Of a DNA stretch of 64,000 nucleotides, positions 47,968 to 58,635 are shown in pieces. Within the stretch, counting starts at the first letter, position 1. Every line of letters starts with the position of its first letter. The position numbers and the translations under genes were made by a program. This stretch comes from DATFDN01 sp963818725 (lineage in GTDB: Bacteria > Pseudomonadota > Alphaproteobacteria > Acetobacterales > Acetobacteraceae), in contig CAWFTU010000001.1 of the NCBI GenBank assembly GCA_963818725.1, positions 434,001-498,000 of the forward strand, in the 5' to 3' direction. The notes below the pieces were generated by a model, which was not told where the DNA came from, searched no databases, and was given only the letters and a program-made list of their open reading frames with translations.

Positions 47968-50900
47968 TCAATCCGCCCTCCGCCCTCTGAATAGCCCGCG
48001 CACCCGCTCCCGCCCGCCCTGGAACACGACGTACAGCATCGGGATCAGGAAGATCCCAATCGAGCTCGCCGCGATCATGCCCGCGAACACCGCGGTACCC
48101 ACGTCACGGCGGCTGGCCATCGCCGCGCCGTGGGCCGTCACCAGCGGAACGAGCCCCATGATGAACGCCAGCGACGTCATCATCACCGCGCGGAATCGGA
48201 TGCGCGCGCCCATCACTGCCGCCTCGCGCGCATCCAGCCCCGCCTCGCGCTGCTCCTTGGCGAATTCGATGATGAGGATGGCGTTCTTCGCAGCCAGGGC
48301 GATCAGCACGACCATGCCGATCTGCGCGTAGAGATCGACCGAAAGCCCGGCCAGCGCGATCCCCGCGAAGGCGCCCGCGACGCCGACAATCACCGAGAGC
48401 AGCACCGGGATCGGGATGGCCCAGCTCTCATAGAGCCCGACCAGGAACAGATAGGCGAACAGTGCCGCGAGCCCCAGGATCATCCCGGTCTGCCCGGATG
48501 CAAGTACCTCCTGGTATGCCGTGCCGGTCCATTCGTAGCTGTAACCCGCCGGCAGCGCCCGATCCGAGATCGCCGCCATCGCCGCCAGCGCGTCACCCGA
48601 CGAGACCCCCGGCGCCGCGCCGCCGTTCACGCTGATCGCGCGGTAATTGTTGTAGCGGGTAATCACCTGCGGCCCGGTGACGGTGCGCAGCGAGGCGATC
48701 GAGCGCAGCGGCACCATCTCGCCCTGCTTGTTGCGCACATGGATGCGCCAGATCGCCGGCACGTCGCTGCGGTCGGCGGCGTCGGCCTGGATGTTCACCT
48801 GCCAGGTCCGCCCGAACAGGTTGAAGTTGTTCACGTAGATGCCGCCCAGCGTGGCCTGGATCGCAGTGGAGACGTCGCTCATGCTCAGTCCTAGCGCCTC
48901 CGTCTTGTCGCGGTCGATGTCGAGGAACAGCGACGGATTGCTCGCCGTGTAGGTGGAGAAGACGCGAGTCAGGCGCGGGTCTTGGTTGGCCGACGCCACC
49001 AACCCGCGCATCACCTGCCCGTTCTGCACCGGATCTTGGCCTTGCAGCGCCTCCAGCACGTATTCGAAGCCTCCGCCGGTTCCCAGGCCGATGATCGGCG
49101 GCAGGTTAAAGGGGAACACCATGGCCGATCGGATCGCCTGCACCGCGCCGAACGTCTTGCCCACCAGGGCCTGGACCGAACTACCAGCGGCAAGCCGGTC
49201 GCCGAACGGCTTGAGGCGCGCGACAACCAGGGCCGCGTTCGGCTCCTGCGCGCCGTCCAGCAGCGAGAAGCCGATGATTGACAGCGTATCCTGGATCTCC
49301 GGCATGCGATGCAGGATCTGCTGGACACGATCCACGACCTCGCCTGTGCGCGAGACCGATGCCCCGTCGGGAAGCTGCGTGGAGATGAAGTAGGCGCCCT
49401 GGTCCTCCTCGGGCAGGAAGCCGGTCGGGGTATGCAAGGAGAGCCATCCCGCGCCGGCGGCGAAGCAGCCGATCAGCAGCAGCGACAGCGCCGAGACGCG
49501 CACCAGTCGCCGCACCACGCTCGCGTAGCCGTCGCGCACCCGGTCGATTCCGCGCAACACCAGGACAATCGGCCCGCGCCGCTGGCGATGCCGCAGGAAC
49601 AGCGCGCACAAGGCGGGCGACAGGGTCAGCGCGATCACCGCCGAGATCAGCATCGCGCAGCTCATTGTTACGGCGAACTGGCGGAACAATATCCCCGACA
49701 GGCCGGGGATGAAGGCGATGGGGACGAACACCGACAGCAGCACCAGGGAGATGGCGATCACCGGGCCGGTGATCTGGCGCATCGCCTTCGCCGTGGCGGC
49801 GGCCGGGGAGAGCAGCGGCTCCTCCTCCATCACCCGCTCGACGTTCTCCACCACCACGATGGCGTCATCGACGACGATGCCGATGGACAGCACCATCGCG
49901 AGCAGCGAGACGGTGTTGACCGAATAGCCCAGCGCGAGCAGCCCGGCGAAGGTGCCGATCAGGCTCACCGGCACGGCGACGGTCGGAATGATGGTGGCGC
50001 GCAGGCTGCCCAGGAACAGGAAGACCACCAGCACCACCAGCCCGAACGCCTCGGCTAGGGTCTTGAGCACCTCGTGGATCGTGTCCTGCACGAACACCGT
50101 GCTGTCGTACATCACCCGCGCATGCAGCCCTTGCGGGAAGCGGGTGGCGATGCGGTCGAGCGTTGCCCGTACCGCGGCCGCGGTGCTCACGGCGTTGGCG
50201 CCCGGCGCGAGATAAATGCCGATCGGAACGGCGGGACGCCCGTTCAGCCGCGCCTCGCTGTCCATGTTCTGCGCGCCGAGCTTTATCTCGGCCACGTCGC
50301 GCAGGTGCAGCACCGAACCGTCCGGGTTGGCGCGGATGACGATGCCGCCGAACTCCTCCGGCGTGACCAGCCGCCCGCGCGTCTGCAAATTGATCTGGAA
50401 CGGCTGCGCGTCATCGGTCGGCCGCGCGCCGATGCGCCCGGCCGGTGCGATGATGTTCTGCTCGTTGATCGCCGCCACCACGTCGCCGGGCGATAGGCCG
50501 AGCGCCACCAGCCGGTCGGTCCGAAACCAAATGCGCATCGAGTAGTTCAGCCGCGAGAACAGGTTCGCCTGTCCGACGCCCGGCGTGCGCGACAGCGCGT
50601 CGATCGCGTTGATGATGGCGTAGTTGGTGATGAACAGCGGGTCCATCTTCGCCGCGTCGTCGGCGTAGAAGGCGAGGAACATCAGGATCGCCGAGGACTT
50701 CTTCTGCACCGTCAGCCCCTCGGCCTGCACCTCGGGCGGAAGCTGCGCCAGCGCGGTCTGCACGCGGTTGTTCACCGCAACCACGGCGCTGTCGGGATCG
50801 GTGCCGTTGGCGAAGCTGACCGATAGGCTGTAGGAGCCGTCGTTGGCGCTGTTGGACTTCATGTAGATCATCTTGTCCACGCCCACGACCTGCGCCTCGA

Positions 50901-51096
50901 TCGGCTGGGCGACCGCGCTCTCCACCACCTGGGCCGAGGCGCCAGGATAGGTCGTGCTGACGATCACCTGCGGCGGCACGATGTCGGGAAGCTGGGCGAC
51001 GGGAATGCGTATCAGCGCGATCCCGCCGGCGATGGTCAGCACGATGGCGATGACCATCGCCAGCCGCGGCCGGTGGATGAACAGCGCGGAGATCAT
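47968..51096 (-). CDS. RND-family efflux pump inner-membrane transporter (HAE1 type)
   Basis: 1042 residues. The N-terminus FIHRPRLAMVIAIVLTIAGG and the periplasmic QVIVSTTYPGASAQVVESAV are typical of AcrB/MexB-like pumps. Proton-relay aspartates lie in SIGIVVDDAIVVVENVERV, and RFRAVMMTSLAFIMGLVPLV is in the second half. No frameshift is seen. The adaptor gene is 28 bases upstream on the same strand. No outer-membrane factor adjoins; the only one in the window is at 35-37 kb. Confidence 0.95.
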   Translation of the reverse strand: MISALFIHRPRLAMVIAIVLTIAGGIALIRIPVAQLPDIVPPQVIVSTTYPGASAQVVESAVAQPIEAQVVGVDKMIYMKSNSANDGSYSLSVSFANGTDPDSAVVAVNNRVQTALAQLPPEVQAEGLTVQKKSSAILMFLAFYADDAAKMDPLFITNYAIINAIDALSRTPGVGQANLFSRLNYSMRIWFRTDRLVALGLSPGDVVAAINEQNIIAPAGRIGARPTDDAQPFQINLQTRGRLVTPEEFGGIVIRANPDGSVLHLRDVAEIKLGAQNMDSEARLNGRPAVPIGIYLAPGANAVSTAAAVRATLDRIATRFPQGLHARVMYDSTVFVQDTIHEVLKTLAEAFGLVVLVVFLFLGSLRATIIPTVAVPVSLIGTFAGLLALGYSVNTVSLLAMVLSIGIVVDDAIVVVENVERVMEEEPLLSPAAATAKAMRQITGPVIAISLVLLSVFVPIAFIPGLSGILFRQFAVTMSCAMLISAVIALTLSPALCALFLRHRQRRGPIVLVLRGIDRVRDGYASVVRRLVRVSALSLLLIGCFAAGAGWLSLHTPTGFLPEEDQGAYFISTQLPDGASVSRTGEVVDRVQQILHRMPEIQDTLSIIGFSLLDGAQEPNAALVVARLKPFGDRLAAGSSVQALVGKTFGAVQAIRSAMVFPFNLPPIIGLGTGGGFEYVLEALQGQDPVQNGQVMRGLVASANQDPRLTRVFSTYTASNPSLFLDIDRDKTEALGLSMSDVSTAIQATLGGIYVNNFNLFGRTWQVNIQADAADRSDVPAIWRIHVRNKQGEMVPLRSIASLRTVTGPQVITRYNNYRAISVNGGAAPGVSSGDALAAMAAISDRALPAGYSYEWTGTAYQEVLASGQTGMILGLAALFAYLFLVGLYESWAIPIPVLLSVIVGVAGAFAGIALAGLSVDLYAQIGMVVLIALAAKNAILIIEFAKEQREAGLDAREAAVMGARIRFRAVMMTSLAFIMGLVPLVTAHGAAMASRRDVGTAVFAGMIAASSIGIFLIPMLYVVFQGGRERVRGLFRGRRAD

Positions 51097-51124
51097 GTCA
51101 GATCCGGCGGGTGGAGGCCTGCAA

Positions 51125-52297
51125 TCATCCCGCGTCTCCCGGCCTCGCCGCCGCGTCCGCGTGCGCGGTGTTGGCGACCGGCCCCGGCGCCACCACCTGG
51201 CCGGGGCGCACCTTCTGCAGCCCGTCCACCACGATTGTTTGCCCGGCCGTCAGGCCGCCGCGCACCGCGGCCAGCAGCGCGGTCGTCTGCCCGAGCGTCA
51301 CGCGCGCCTGCTGCACGCGATTGTCCTTGTCGAGCGTGTACACGTAGTCCCCCTGCTGGTCGGTCATCACCGCGACGCGGGGTATGGCCAGCAGTTCGGC
51401 CGGCCGGGCCCCCTCCAGCATCACGGTCACGAACTCCCCGTCCACCAGCTCTCGCCCGACCGGGGAAGTGGGGTTGGGGACCGTGCCACGCAGCACGATG
51501 GTGTCCGTGCCCTGGGCCACGGTGTTGTCCACGAAATCAAGCCGCCCCGCCTGCGCGTACTCGCGCCCGTCCGGCAGGCGCAGGCGGATGCGGAACGCCC
51601 TATCTGGGCTGGCCGCCCCGGATAATGCGTGGCGCACCTCCGTGAACGTGCGCACGGGCACCGGGAAGACCACGTACATCGGATCCACGCTGACCAGGGT
51701 GGTGAGGGTGCCCGATCCGGGCGAGACGACGTTGCCCGGCGTCACCGCACTACGGCCAATCTTCCCGGCGATCGGCGCGCGAATCTCAGTGTACTGTAGG
51801 CTGATCGCGGATTCGCGCACCTGCGCCTCGGCGGCGCGCAACTGCGCAGCGTCGGAGAGCATGGTGGCGCGCGCCGCGTCGACCGCCGCCTGTTGCCCGG
51901 CGGGGGTCCTCAGCAGGCTGGAGGCGCGTTGGAAGGCGAGCTTGGCGTTGTCGAGCTGTGCCGCGGCTTGCGCCACGTTGGCCTGCTTGGCCGCGAGGTC
52001 GGCCTGGAAGGGCCCCTGCTCCAGCACATACAGGAGGTCGCCCGCCTTGACCTCGGCGCCCTCGGTGAAAGTCTGCCGGTCCAGGAACGCCGTGACCCGC
52101 GCGACCAGCGCCACGCGCTGCGGCGCCTGAATTCGCCCCACGAATTCCTGCGTCTCGGTGATCGCGCGCGGCTCGACCCGCGCCACCCCGACCGCCGGCG
52201 GCGGCCCGCCCGCGCCGGGCGCTTGCGCGCGCACCGGGGCGGCGGCAGTCAGCAGCAGCGCAACCAGCACGGGCATGGCTGGCAGTAGGCGGGGCAT
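51125..52297 (-). CDS. RND efflux periplasmic adaptor (MexA/AcrA family)
   Basis: 390 residues. A signal peptide (LLPAMPVLVALLLTAAAPVRA) precedes the adaptor body: EFVGRIQAPQRVALVARVTA, a helical hairpin (LAAKQANVAQAAAQLDNAKL), the lipoyl half-motif YTEIRAPIAGKIGRSAVTPG and a beta-barrel region. ATG 52297 is preceded by GGAGA. An 18-bp palindrome lies 27 bases upstream, placing a repressor site over the promoter or leader. Confidence 0.92.
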   Translation of the reverse strand: MPRLLPAMPVLVALLLTAAAPVRAQAPGAGGPPPAVGVARVEPRAITETQEFVGRIQAPQRVALVARVTAFLDRQTFTEGAEVKAGDLLYVLEQGPFQADLAAKQANVAQAAAQLDNAKLAFQRASSLLRTPAGQQAAVDAARATMLSDAAQLRAAEAQVRESAISLQYTEIRAPIAGKIGRSAVTPGNVVSPGSGTLTTLVSVDPMYVVFPVPVRTFTEVRHALSGAASPDRAFRIRLRLPDGREYAQAGRLDFVDNTVAQGTDTIVLRGTVPNPTSPVGRELVDGEFVTVMLEGARPAELLAIPRVAVMTDQQGDYVYTLDKDNRVQQARVTLGQTTALLAAVRGGLTAGQTIVVDGLQKVRPGQVVAPGPVANTAHADAAARPGDAG

Positions 52298-52323
52298 CGC
52301 GAGGTCTCCGTCAAGCCGGGATT

Positions 52324-52341
52324 CTGAACCGCTCGGTTCAG
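52324..52341. promoter_or_regulatory. Perfect 18-bp palindrome, TetR-type operator of the RND operon
   Basis: CTGAACCGCTCGGTTCAG is a perfect inverted repeat located 27 bases upstream of the adaptor ATG. Its form (TGAACCG, two bases, CGGTTCA) resembles operators of TetR-family repressors of efflux genes. No TetR gene adjoins; the nearest is at 37-38 kb. Confidence 0.7.
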
Positions 52342-52490
52342 TCGCTGACGTAAAGGCGCCGTGGAGGGCGGTCAACCGGTGATGTCCCGATTCAGATATC
52401 GGCTCTCGACCCGGACAGACCTCGCATCGAGCCGGCCGGGTTTCTCCTGGACGCTCAATCATATGATACGGAAATTTTCTATCGCGGAAT

Positions 52491-52518
52491 TTGTGATCGA
52501 GGCACAACGTGCTATACT
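52491..52518 (+). promoter_or_regulatory. Candidate sigma-70-like promoter for the response regulator
   Basis: TTGTGA (52491-52496) and TATACT (52513-52518) are separated by 16 bases in an AT-rich patch, about 46 bases before the GTG start of the response regulator. Confidence 0.45.
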
Positions 52519-52563
52519 CTGCGCGGAACAACGCGGCTGCGGTAACGTGGAAGCGAACCCCGC

Positions 52564-53265
52564 GTGACTGGCTCGGCCAAGATCGTTTTGGTCGAAGACG
52601 AGGCATTCCAGCGACAGGTCATCGCCGAATGCCTGGCGCAGCACGGGCTGCGGCCCACCACGCTTGGTTCCGGCGCCGAACTGAAGCGCCTGGCCCAGCA
52701 CGCCATGCCCGATCTCGCCCTGCTGGACGTGAACCTGAACGAGCCGGAAGACGGATTTGCCCTGGCGCGCTGGCTGCGTAGCCGGTCCGCGCGGATCGGC
52801 ATCATCATGCTCACCGCCGCCGGCGATACGATCGATCGCGTGGTCGGGCTGGAATCCGGCGCCGACGATTATGTCGCCAAGCCGTTCGAGCCGCGCGAGC
52901 TGGTGGCGCGGGTGAAGGCGTTGCTGCGTCGCGCCGGGCCGGCCGCGCAGCCGCCGCCACGGCTGACCGAAGTGCGGGTCGGCCAGGCAATGCTTGATTT
53001 GCAGCGCCATGTGCTCGTCCTCGCCGACGGCACGGTGTCCAGCCTCACGGCCAGTGAGTTTGACCTGCTCCAGCTCTTTGTGGAGAATCCCAACCGCCCC
53101 CTTACTCGCGACTGGCTGCTGGAGACCGTCGCCCATCGCGACGCCGAGGCGTTCGACCGAGCCATCGACAACCGGGTGATGCGCCTGCGGCGCAAGCTGG
53201 AGCGCGACCCGGGCCAGCCCGAGGTGATCCGCAGCGTGCGCGGCGTCGGATACATGTTCGTCCCC

Positions 53266-53277
<12 letters not shown>
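52564..53277 (+). CDS. OmpR/PhoB-family response regulator
   Basis: 237 residues. The receiver domain has the acidic pair ED at residues 11-12, the phospho-acceptor Asp55 (LALLDVNLNEPEDG) and Lys106 (DDYVAKPFEP). The C-terminal winged helix shows LTASEFDLLQLFVENPNRPL, DNRVMRLRRKLERDPGQPEV and RGVGYMF. The start is GTG 52564. It overlaps the convergent histidine-kinase gene by 12 bases at the 3' end, an unusual arrangement for a probable cognate pair. Confidence 0.93.
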
Positions 53278-55437
<2,160 letters not shown>

Positions 55438-55515
55438 ACGATAGGTCCTTTGGGCGTCGCACCCCGAGCCATGGCAGCGTTCGGTTGCGTTTGTATCACG
55501 CCGGTCAGGCAGATT

Positions 55516-55609
55516 TGTCGCGTCTGTCGCGCGGGCCGACGGCACGCCAGGGCAAGCCGCTGAGCCATCATCATTTTTCGACGCACTGCGTGACGCGACA
55601 GATGCGACA
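55516..55609. promoter_or_regulatory. Pair of GCGACA-type repeat sites in the kinase upstream region
   Basis: TGTCGCGTCTGTCGCG (55516-55531) is a nine-base-spaced tandem of TGTCGC. GACGCGACAGATGCGACA (55592-55609) is the same motif on the opposite strand. Together they form a large inverted arrangement between the kinase start and leader copy A. A further single site GATGCGACAGA is at 55634. Probable regulator binding sites; the regulator is unknown. Confidence 0.5.
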
Positions 55610-55618
55610 TTGATCCGC

Positions 55619-55718
55619 TTCCGCCGCGATAATGATGCGACAGAGGCCGGGCAAAGTGCCGAGCGTCAACGGACAGCCAGAAACGGTCGCAGCGACAAGG
55701 GAAAAGAGGGTTGCCATG
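55619..55718 (+). repeat. Leader repeat, copy A
   Basis: A 100-base segment from TTCCGCCGCGAT to the ATG at 55716. It matches copy B (57448-57549) with few mismatches, including GGGCAAAGTGCCGAGCGTCA and CGGACAGCCAGAAAC. It contains one GCGACAGAGG site near its start and ends with a purine-rich ribosome binding region just before TTGCCATG. Confidence 0.8.
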
Positions 55719-55912
55719 ACGATGGTGGACGAGATCAAGTTGCGCCAATTCATCGGACGGACGCTCGGCGACCTCGGCGGCGCGCTGAGCGTGCCGCTGG
55801 CCATCGTGCGCTGGGCAGCGATCGTTGTCCTTCTGGCCGTCGCTGGGCAAGCGAGCACCTCTTGGCAGCTTGCCGCGTCCGAGCGCCTGGACACGCCGCC
55901 TCAGCGTGCCAC

Positions 55913-56959
55913 CCCGCTTATCGGCCAATCGACCCGCTCTTGTACTTTGCAGCAGGGAAGCGCAAAGTCGCTCTGAACGCGGCGTCTCGGAGCAGAACGG
56001 TGCGGGCAATCATGAAGGGGCTGACGGACGTTGAGTTCGAACAACTCTACGGGACGGAGGATCAGTGTCTGGCGGCGTTGGTGGCGGCGCGCCAACGCGA
56101 AGGAATGCCTTGCCCGCGCTGCGCCAATCTGAAGAGCTATGTCTACGGCCGCCGTGTCGGCTGCACGCGCTGCGGCCGACGTTGGTCGGTCACCGCGGGC
56201 ACCGTGATGGCGGACACCAAGCTGTCTCTGACCACTTGGTTCCGCGCCATGCACCTGATGAGCAGCACCAAACAGGCGATCTCGGCGGTCGAGCTCGGCC
56301 GCAGGTTGGGCCTGGGCTATGAGACGGCCTGGTATCTGCACAAGCGGCTCCGCCACGCCATGACCGAGCGGACGGAGCGCTATTCGCTCGGGGGCGCGAG
56401 CGACGACGATGCCGCGCCGCCGGTAGTGGAGGCGGATGACGTGTATCTGGGAGGTGAAAGGAACCAAGGCAGCGGAACCGAAGGCAAGACCTGCGTCATC
56501 GTCGCCTGCGAGCGGCATGCGGACGGGCGCATGGGCCATGTCGCGATGCGCGCGGTCAGCGCCTTCTCCAGCGAGGCGGTGGCCGCGTTCCGCGATGCCC
56601 ACATCGCCGCCGGCGCGACTGTGCACACGGACGGCTTGCGGGCGTTCAACGCCTTCGGTGAAGCCGGGCGGACGCATGTCGCCACCGTCACCGGCGGCGG
56701 GCGTCCGGAGCGCGAGCGCAGCGCCCCGTTCTTCACCGTCAACACCCTGGTCGCCAATCTCAGTACCGCGCTCAAGGCCACCCACAAGCGGCTCTCCCCC
56801 AAGCATCTGCCCGACTATCTCGGCGCCTTCTGCTGGACCACCAACCGGCGCCGCAACATGCGAGGCATGGTCAACGCGCTTTGCCGTGCCGTCGCTGCGT
56901 CGTCCCGTCTGACCCACAAAGGCGTCTACCCGTGACGGGTCGATTGGCCGATAAGCGGG
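55913..56959 (+). mobile_element. IS1595-family insertion sequence, copy 2 (intact)
   Basis: 1047 bp with the same 19-base or longer terminal inverted repeats as copy 1 (CCCGCTTATCGGCCAATCG at both ends). It is flanked by a 9-bp direct repeat GCGTGCCAC (55904-55912 and 56960-56968). It is inserted inside a small reading frame. Confidence 0.94.
56012..56935 (+). CDS. IS1595-family transposase (zinc ribbon plus ISXO2-like DDE)
   Basis: 307 residues. The N-terminal zinc ribbon has CPRC and CTRCGRRWSV. A helix-turn-helix-like region follows (AISAVELGRRLGLGYETAWY). The DDE core has VEADDVYLGGERN, HTDGLRAFNAF and, near the end, NTLVANLSTALKATHKRLSP and HLPDYLGAFCWTTNRRR. ATG 56012 is used; an in-frame GTG at 56000 with GGAG upstream is an alternative. 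This copy is intact, unlike copy 1. Confidence 0.92.
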   Translation: MKGLTDVEFEQLYGTEDQCLAALVAARQREGMPCPRCANLKSYVYGRRVGCTRCGRRWSVTAGTVMADTKLSLTTWFRAMHLMSSTKQAISAVELGRRLGLGYETAWYLHKRLRHAMTERTERYSLGGASDDDAAPPVVEADDVYLGGERNQGSGTEGKTCVIVACERHADGRMGHVAMRAVSAFSSEAVAAFRDAHIAAGATVHTDGLRAFNAFGEAGRTHVATVTGGGRPERERSAPFFTVNTLVANLSTALKATHKRLSPKHLPDYLGAFCWTTNRRRNMRGMVNALCRAVAASSRLTHKGVYP

Positions 56960-57094
56960 GCGTGCCACCGCTCTCACCGACAGCACCCAGGCCAAGCCCG
57001 ACGTCGCCGCCAATCGGAACGTGGAGCCGTCGGCCCCGGCCGGGTTCGGCTGGGGCTGAGCGCGAACCTCCGCCGAAGAGCCTGGAGGACAATC

Positions 57095-57223
57095 ATGAGT
57101 TTCGTGATCGCAGGGCTGGTACTTTTGGGCGCGTTGCTCGTCGGAGCGGTCCTCGATGGCTCACCGCGTCGCGGGGATGGCTCACGGCGTCGCGGGTCCT
57201 CGCCTTGGAGCCGATCCCAGTAG
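57095..57223 (+). CDS. Small putative membrane peptide
   Basis: 42 codons. The ATG is preceded by CTGGAGGAC, a good ribosome binding site, and encodes a single hydrophobic helix (SFVIAGLVLLGALLVGAVL) followed by a basic Arg/Ser/Gly tail. The tail is partly made by an imperfect 21-bp tandem repeat. It starts 36 bases after the split gene. It may be the truncated N-terminus of a larger membrane protein; no homology is recognised. Confidence 0.4.
   Translation: MSFVIAGLVLLGALLVGAVLDGSPRRGDGSRRRGSSPWSRSQ
57155..57196. repeat. 21-bp tandem repeat, two units, one mismatch
   Basis: GATGGCTCACCGCGTCGCGGG (57155-57175) is followed by the same sequence with one C-to-G change (57176-57196). It lies in the 3' half of the small membrane-peptide frame and encodes the DGSPRRGDGSRRRG tail. 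Confidence 0.85.
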
Positions 57224-57251
57224 GTGATGGGACTGAGGCGGCCCGTATCTG

Positions 57252-57390
57252 GGCATGGCAAAGAAGGATGGTCATTGACGCGGGCGTCTGCCGGACGCGT
57301 TGTGGGCGAAGATGGAGCCGCTGCTGCCAGCGCGGCCAAAGCACCCCCTTGGGGTGCCACAATCAGCGTGTGTTGGACCGGGCGGATCAG
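57252..57390 (+). pseudogene. N-terminal remnant of an IS5-family transposase
   Basis: Starting at an MAKKDGH-like codon run with an early stop, the frame reads RGRLPDALWAKMEPLLPARP and KHPLG. After a one-base shift it reads CHNQRVLDRA, the N-terminal signature of IS5-group transposases. The rest of the gene is missing; leader copy B follows about 60 bases later. Confidence 0.65.
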
Positions 57391-57447
57391 CCCAAGATCC
57401 CATGTGGGTGGGCGCGGCCGGCCGCTCGGGTCGGCGGTCCGTGCCGG

Positions 57448-57549
57448 TTCCGCCGCGATCATGACGCGACAGAGGTCGGGCAAAGTGCCGAGCGTCAACG
57501 GACAGCCAGAAACCCGTGGCAGCGACACGGAAAAAGGAGAATTGCCATG
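57448..57549 (+). repeat. Leader repeat, copy B
   Basis: A 102-base segment about 90 percent identical by eye to copy A, from TTCCGCCGCGAT to the ATG at 57547. It contains GACGCGACAGAG near its start. The final part (GGAAAAAGGAGAATTGCC) provides a strong ribosome binding site for the 33-residue frame that follows. Confidence 0.8.
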
Positions 57550-57648
57550 AAAACGACAATGATCGCCCTCGCCCTGTTCCTCGGCCTCGCGGTTGGCGGC
57601 ACGACGCTGCTTCCGAGCGGTCACGCCCATGCCGCGAACACGTCCTGA
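57547..57648 (+). CDS. 33-residue peptide consisting of a signal sequence
   Basis: ATG 57547 follows AAAGGAGA at six bases. The translation is a textbook signal peptide: Lys near the start, a hydrophobic core (MIALALFLGLAVGGTTLL), then PSGHAHA and only four residues (ANTS) before TGA. It may be a secreted micropeptide or the 5' stump of an exported-protein gene cut off by the IS630 element downstream. Confidence 0.45.
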   Translation: MKTTMIALALFLGLAVGGTTLLPSGHAHAANTS

Positions 57649-57736
57649 ACCAGAGAACAGTAGTGGGGGCGGCGTCCACTATTGATCCGGCTCGGGTAGT
57701 GTTGAAATTGCCGCATGGGTGTTCCAGTTTGGCGGG

Positions 57737-58634
57737 ATGGACCATGTGGACATGCGCAAGCTGCCGGCGGCGGCGCAAGAGGAGCGTCGGCGGCAGGTGG
57801 TGGGACTGCGCGAGAGCGGCCTGACCTACGAGGCGATCGCGGCCCAGACGGGCCTGACCCGGACGGGGGTGTTCAACATCTGCCGGCGCTTCGCGGCGGC
57901 TGGGATGGCGGGCTTGCGAAGCGGACCGCGCGGCCCGGAGCCGGGAACCGGGCGGTTTCTCGCGGCGCGGCAGGAGGCAGGGGTTCGTGATCTGATCTGC
58001 CGGCGCACGCCGGACGAACTTGGCCTGCCCTTCGCGCTGTGGAGCCGTGCGGCGGTGCGGGTCCTGATCGAGCAGCGCTGCGGGGTGCGGCTGGCGGTGC
58101 GCACCATGGGGACTTACCTGGCGCGTTGGGGCTTCCCGGCGCAGAAGCCGCTGCGGCGCGCCTATGAGCAGTGCCCGGCTGCGGTGCGGCGCTGGCTGCG
58201 GCGGGACTACCCGGCCATTGTGGCCCGGGCCAAGCGGGAGAAGGGCAGGATCTTCTGGGGTGACGAGACCGGCTTGCGCGCCGATGATGTGCGCGGCCGC
58301 AGCTTCGCCCCACGCGGGCAGACCCCGGTGGTCCGCCCCAATCACCGGCGCGCGGGCGTGGGCCTGATCTCGGCCGTGACCAACAAGGGCGAATTGCGCT
58401 GGATGGTGCTGGACGGCGCGATCAAGGCACCGACGCTGATCCGCTTCCTCGAGCGCCTGATCCGGGACGCCGGGGCCAAGGTGTTCCTGATCCTCGACAA
58501 CCTGCCGGTCCACCGTGCCCGCGCGGTGCGGGCATGGCTGGCCGGGCGCACCGCACAGATCGCGGTCTTCCACCTGCCCTCCTACAGTCCCGAGTTGAAC
58601 CCCGACGAGTGCCTCAACGCCGACCTGAAGTGTA
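57737..58634 (+). pseudogene. IS630-family transposase, 3' end removed by an IS5 insertion
   Basis: The N-terminal HTH (GLRESGLTYEAIAAQTGLTR) and DDE domain (GRIFWGDETGLRADD, FLILDNLPVHRA, SPELNPDECLNADLK) are present. The frame is then cut at about 58634 where the IS5 element begins, and the last 40-60 residues are missing. No remainder was found on the far side of the IS5/IS481 pair, so a deletion accompanied or followed the insertion. GTG 57719 is an alternative start. Confidence 0.85.
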
Positions 58635-58635
58635 C

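Larger units (their letters stand above)
55716..57059 (+). pseudogene. Small membrane-protein gene split by IS1595 copy 2
   Basis: Removing the IS and one target repeat restores a 95-codon frame from ATG 55716 to TGA 57057-57059. Residues 3-28 (MVDEIKLRQFIGRTLGDL, GGALSVPL) match the N-terminus of the methyltransferase at 61131. After that the sequence changes to a hydrophobic segment (VRWAAIVVLLAVAGQA) and a Pro/Ala-rich tail ending NVEPSAPAGFGWG. The frame therefore looks chimeric. Whether it was ever a functional protein is unknown. Confidence 0.6.
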
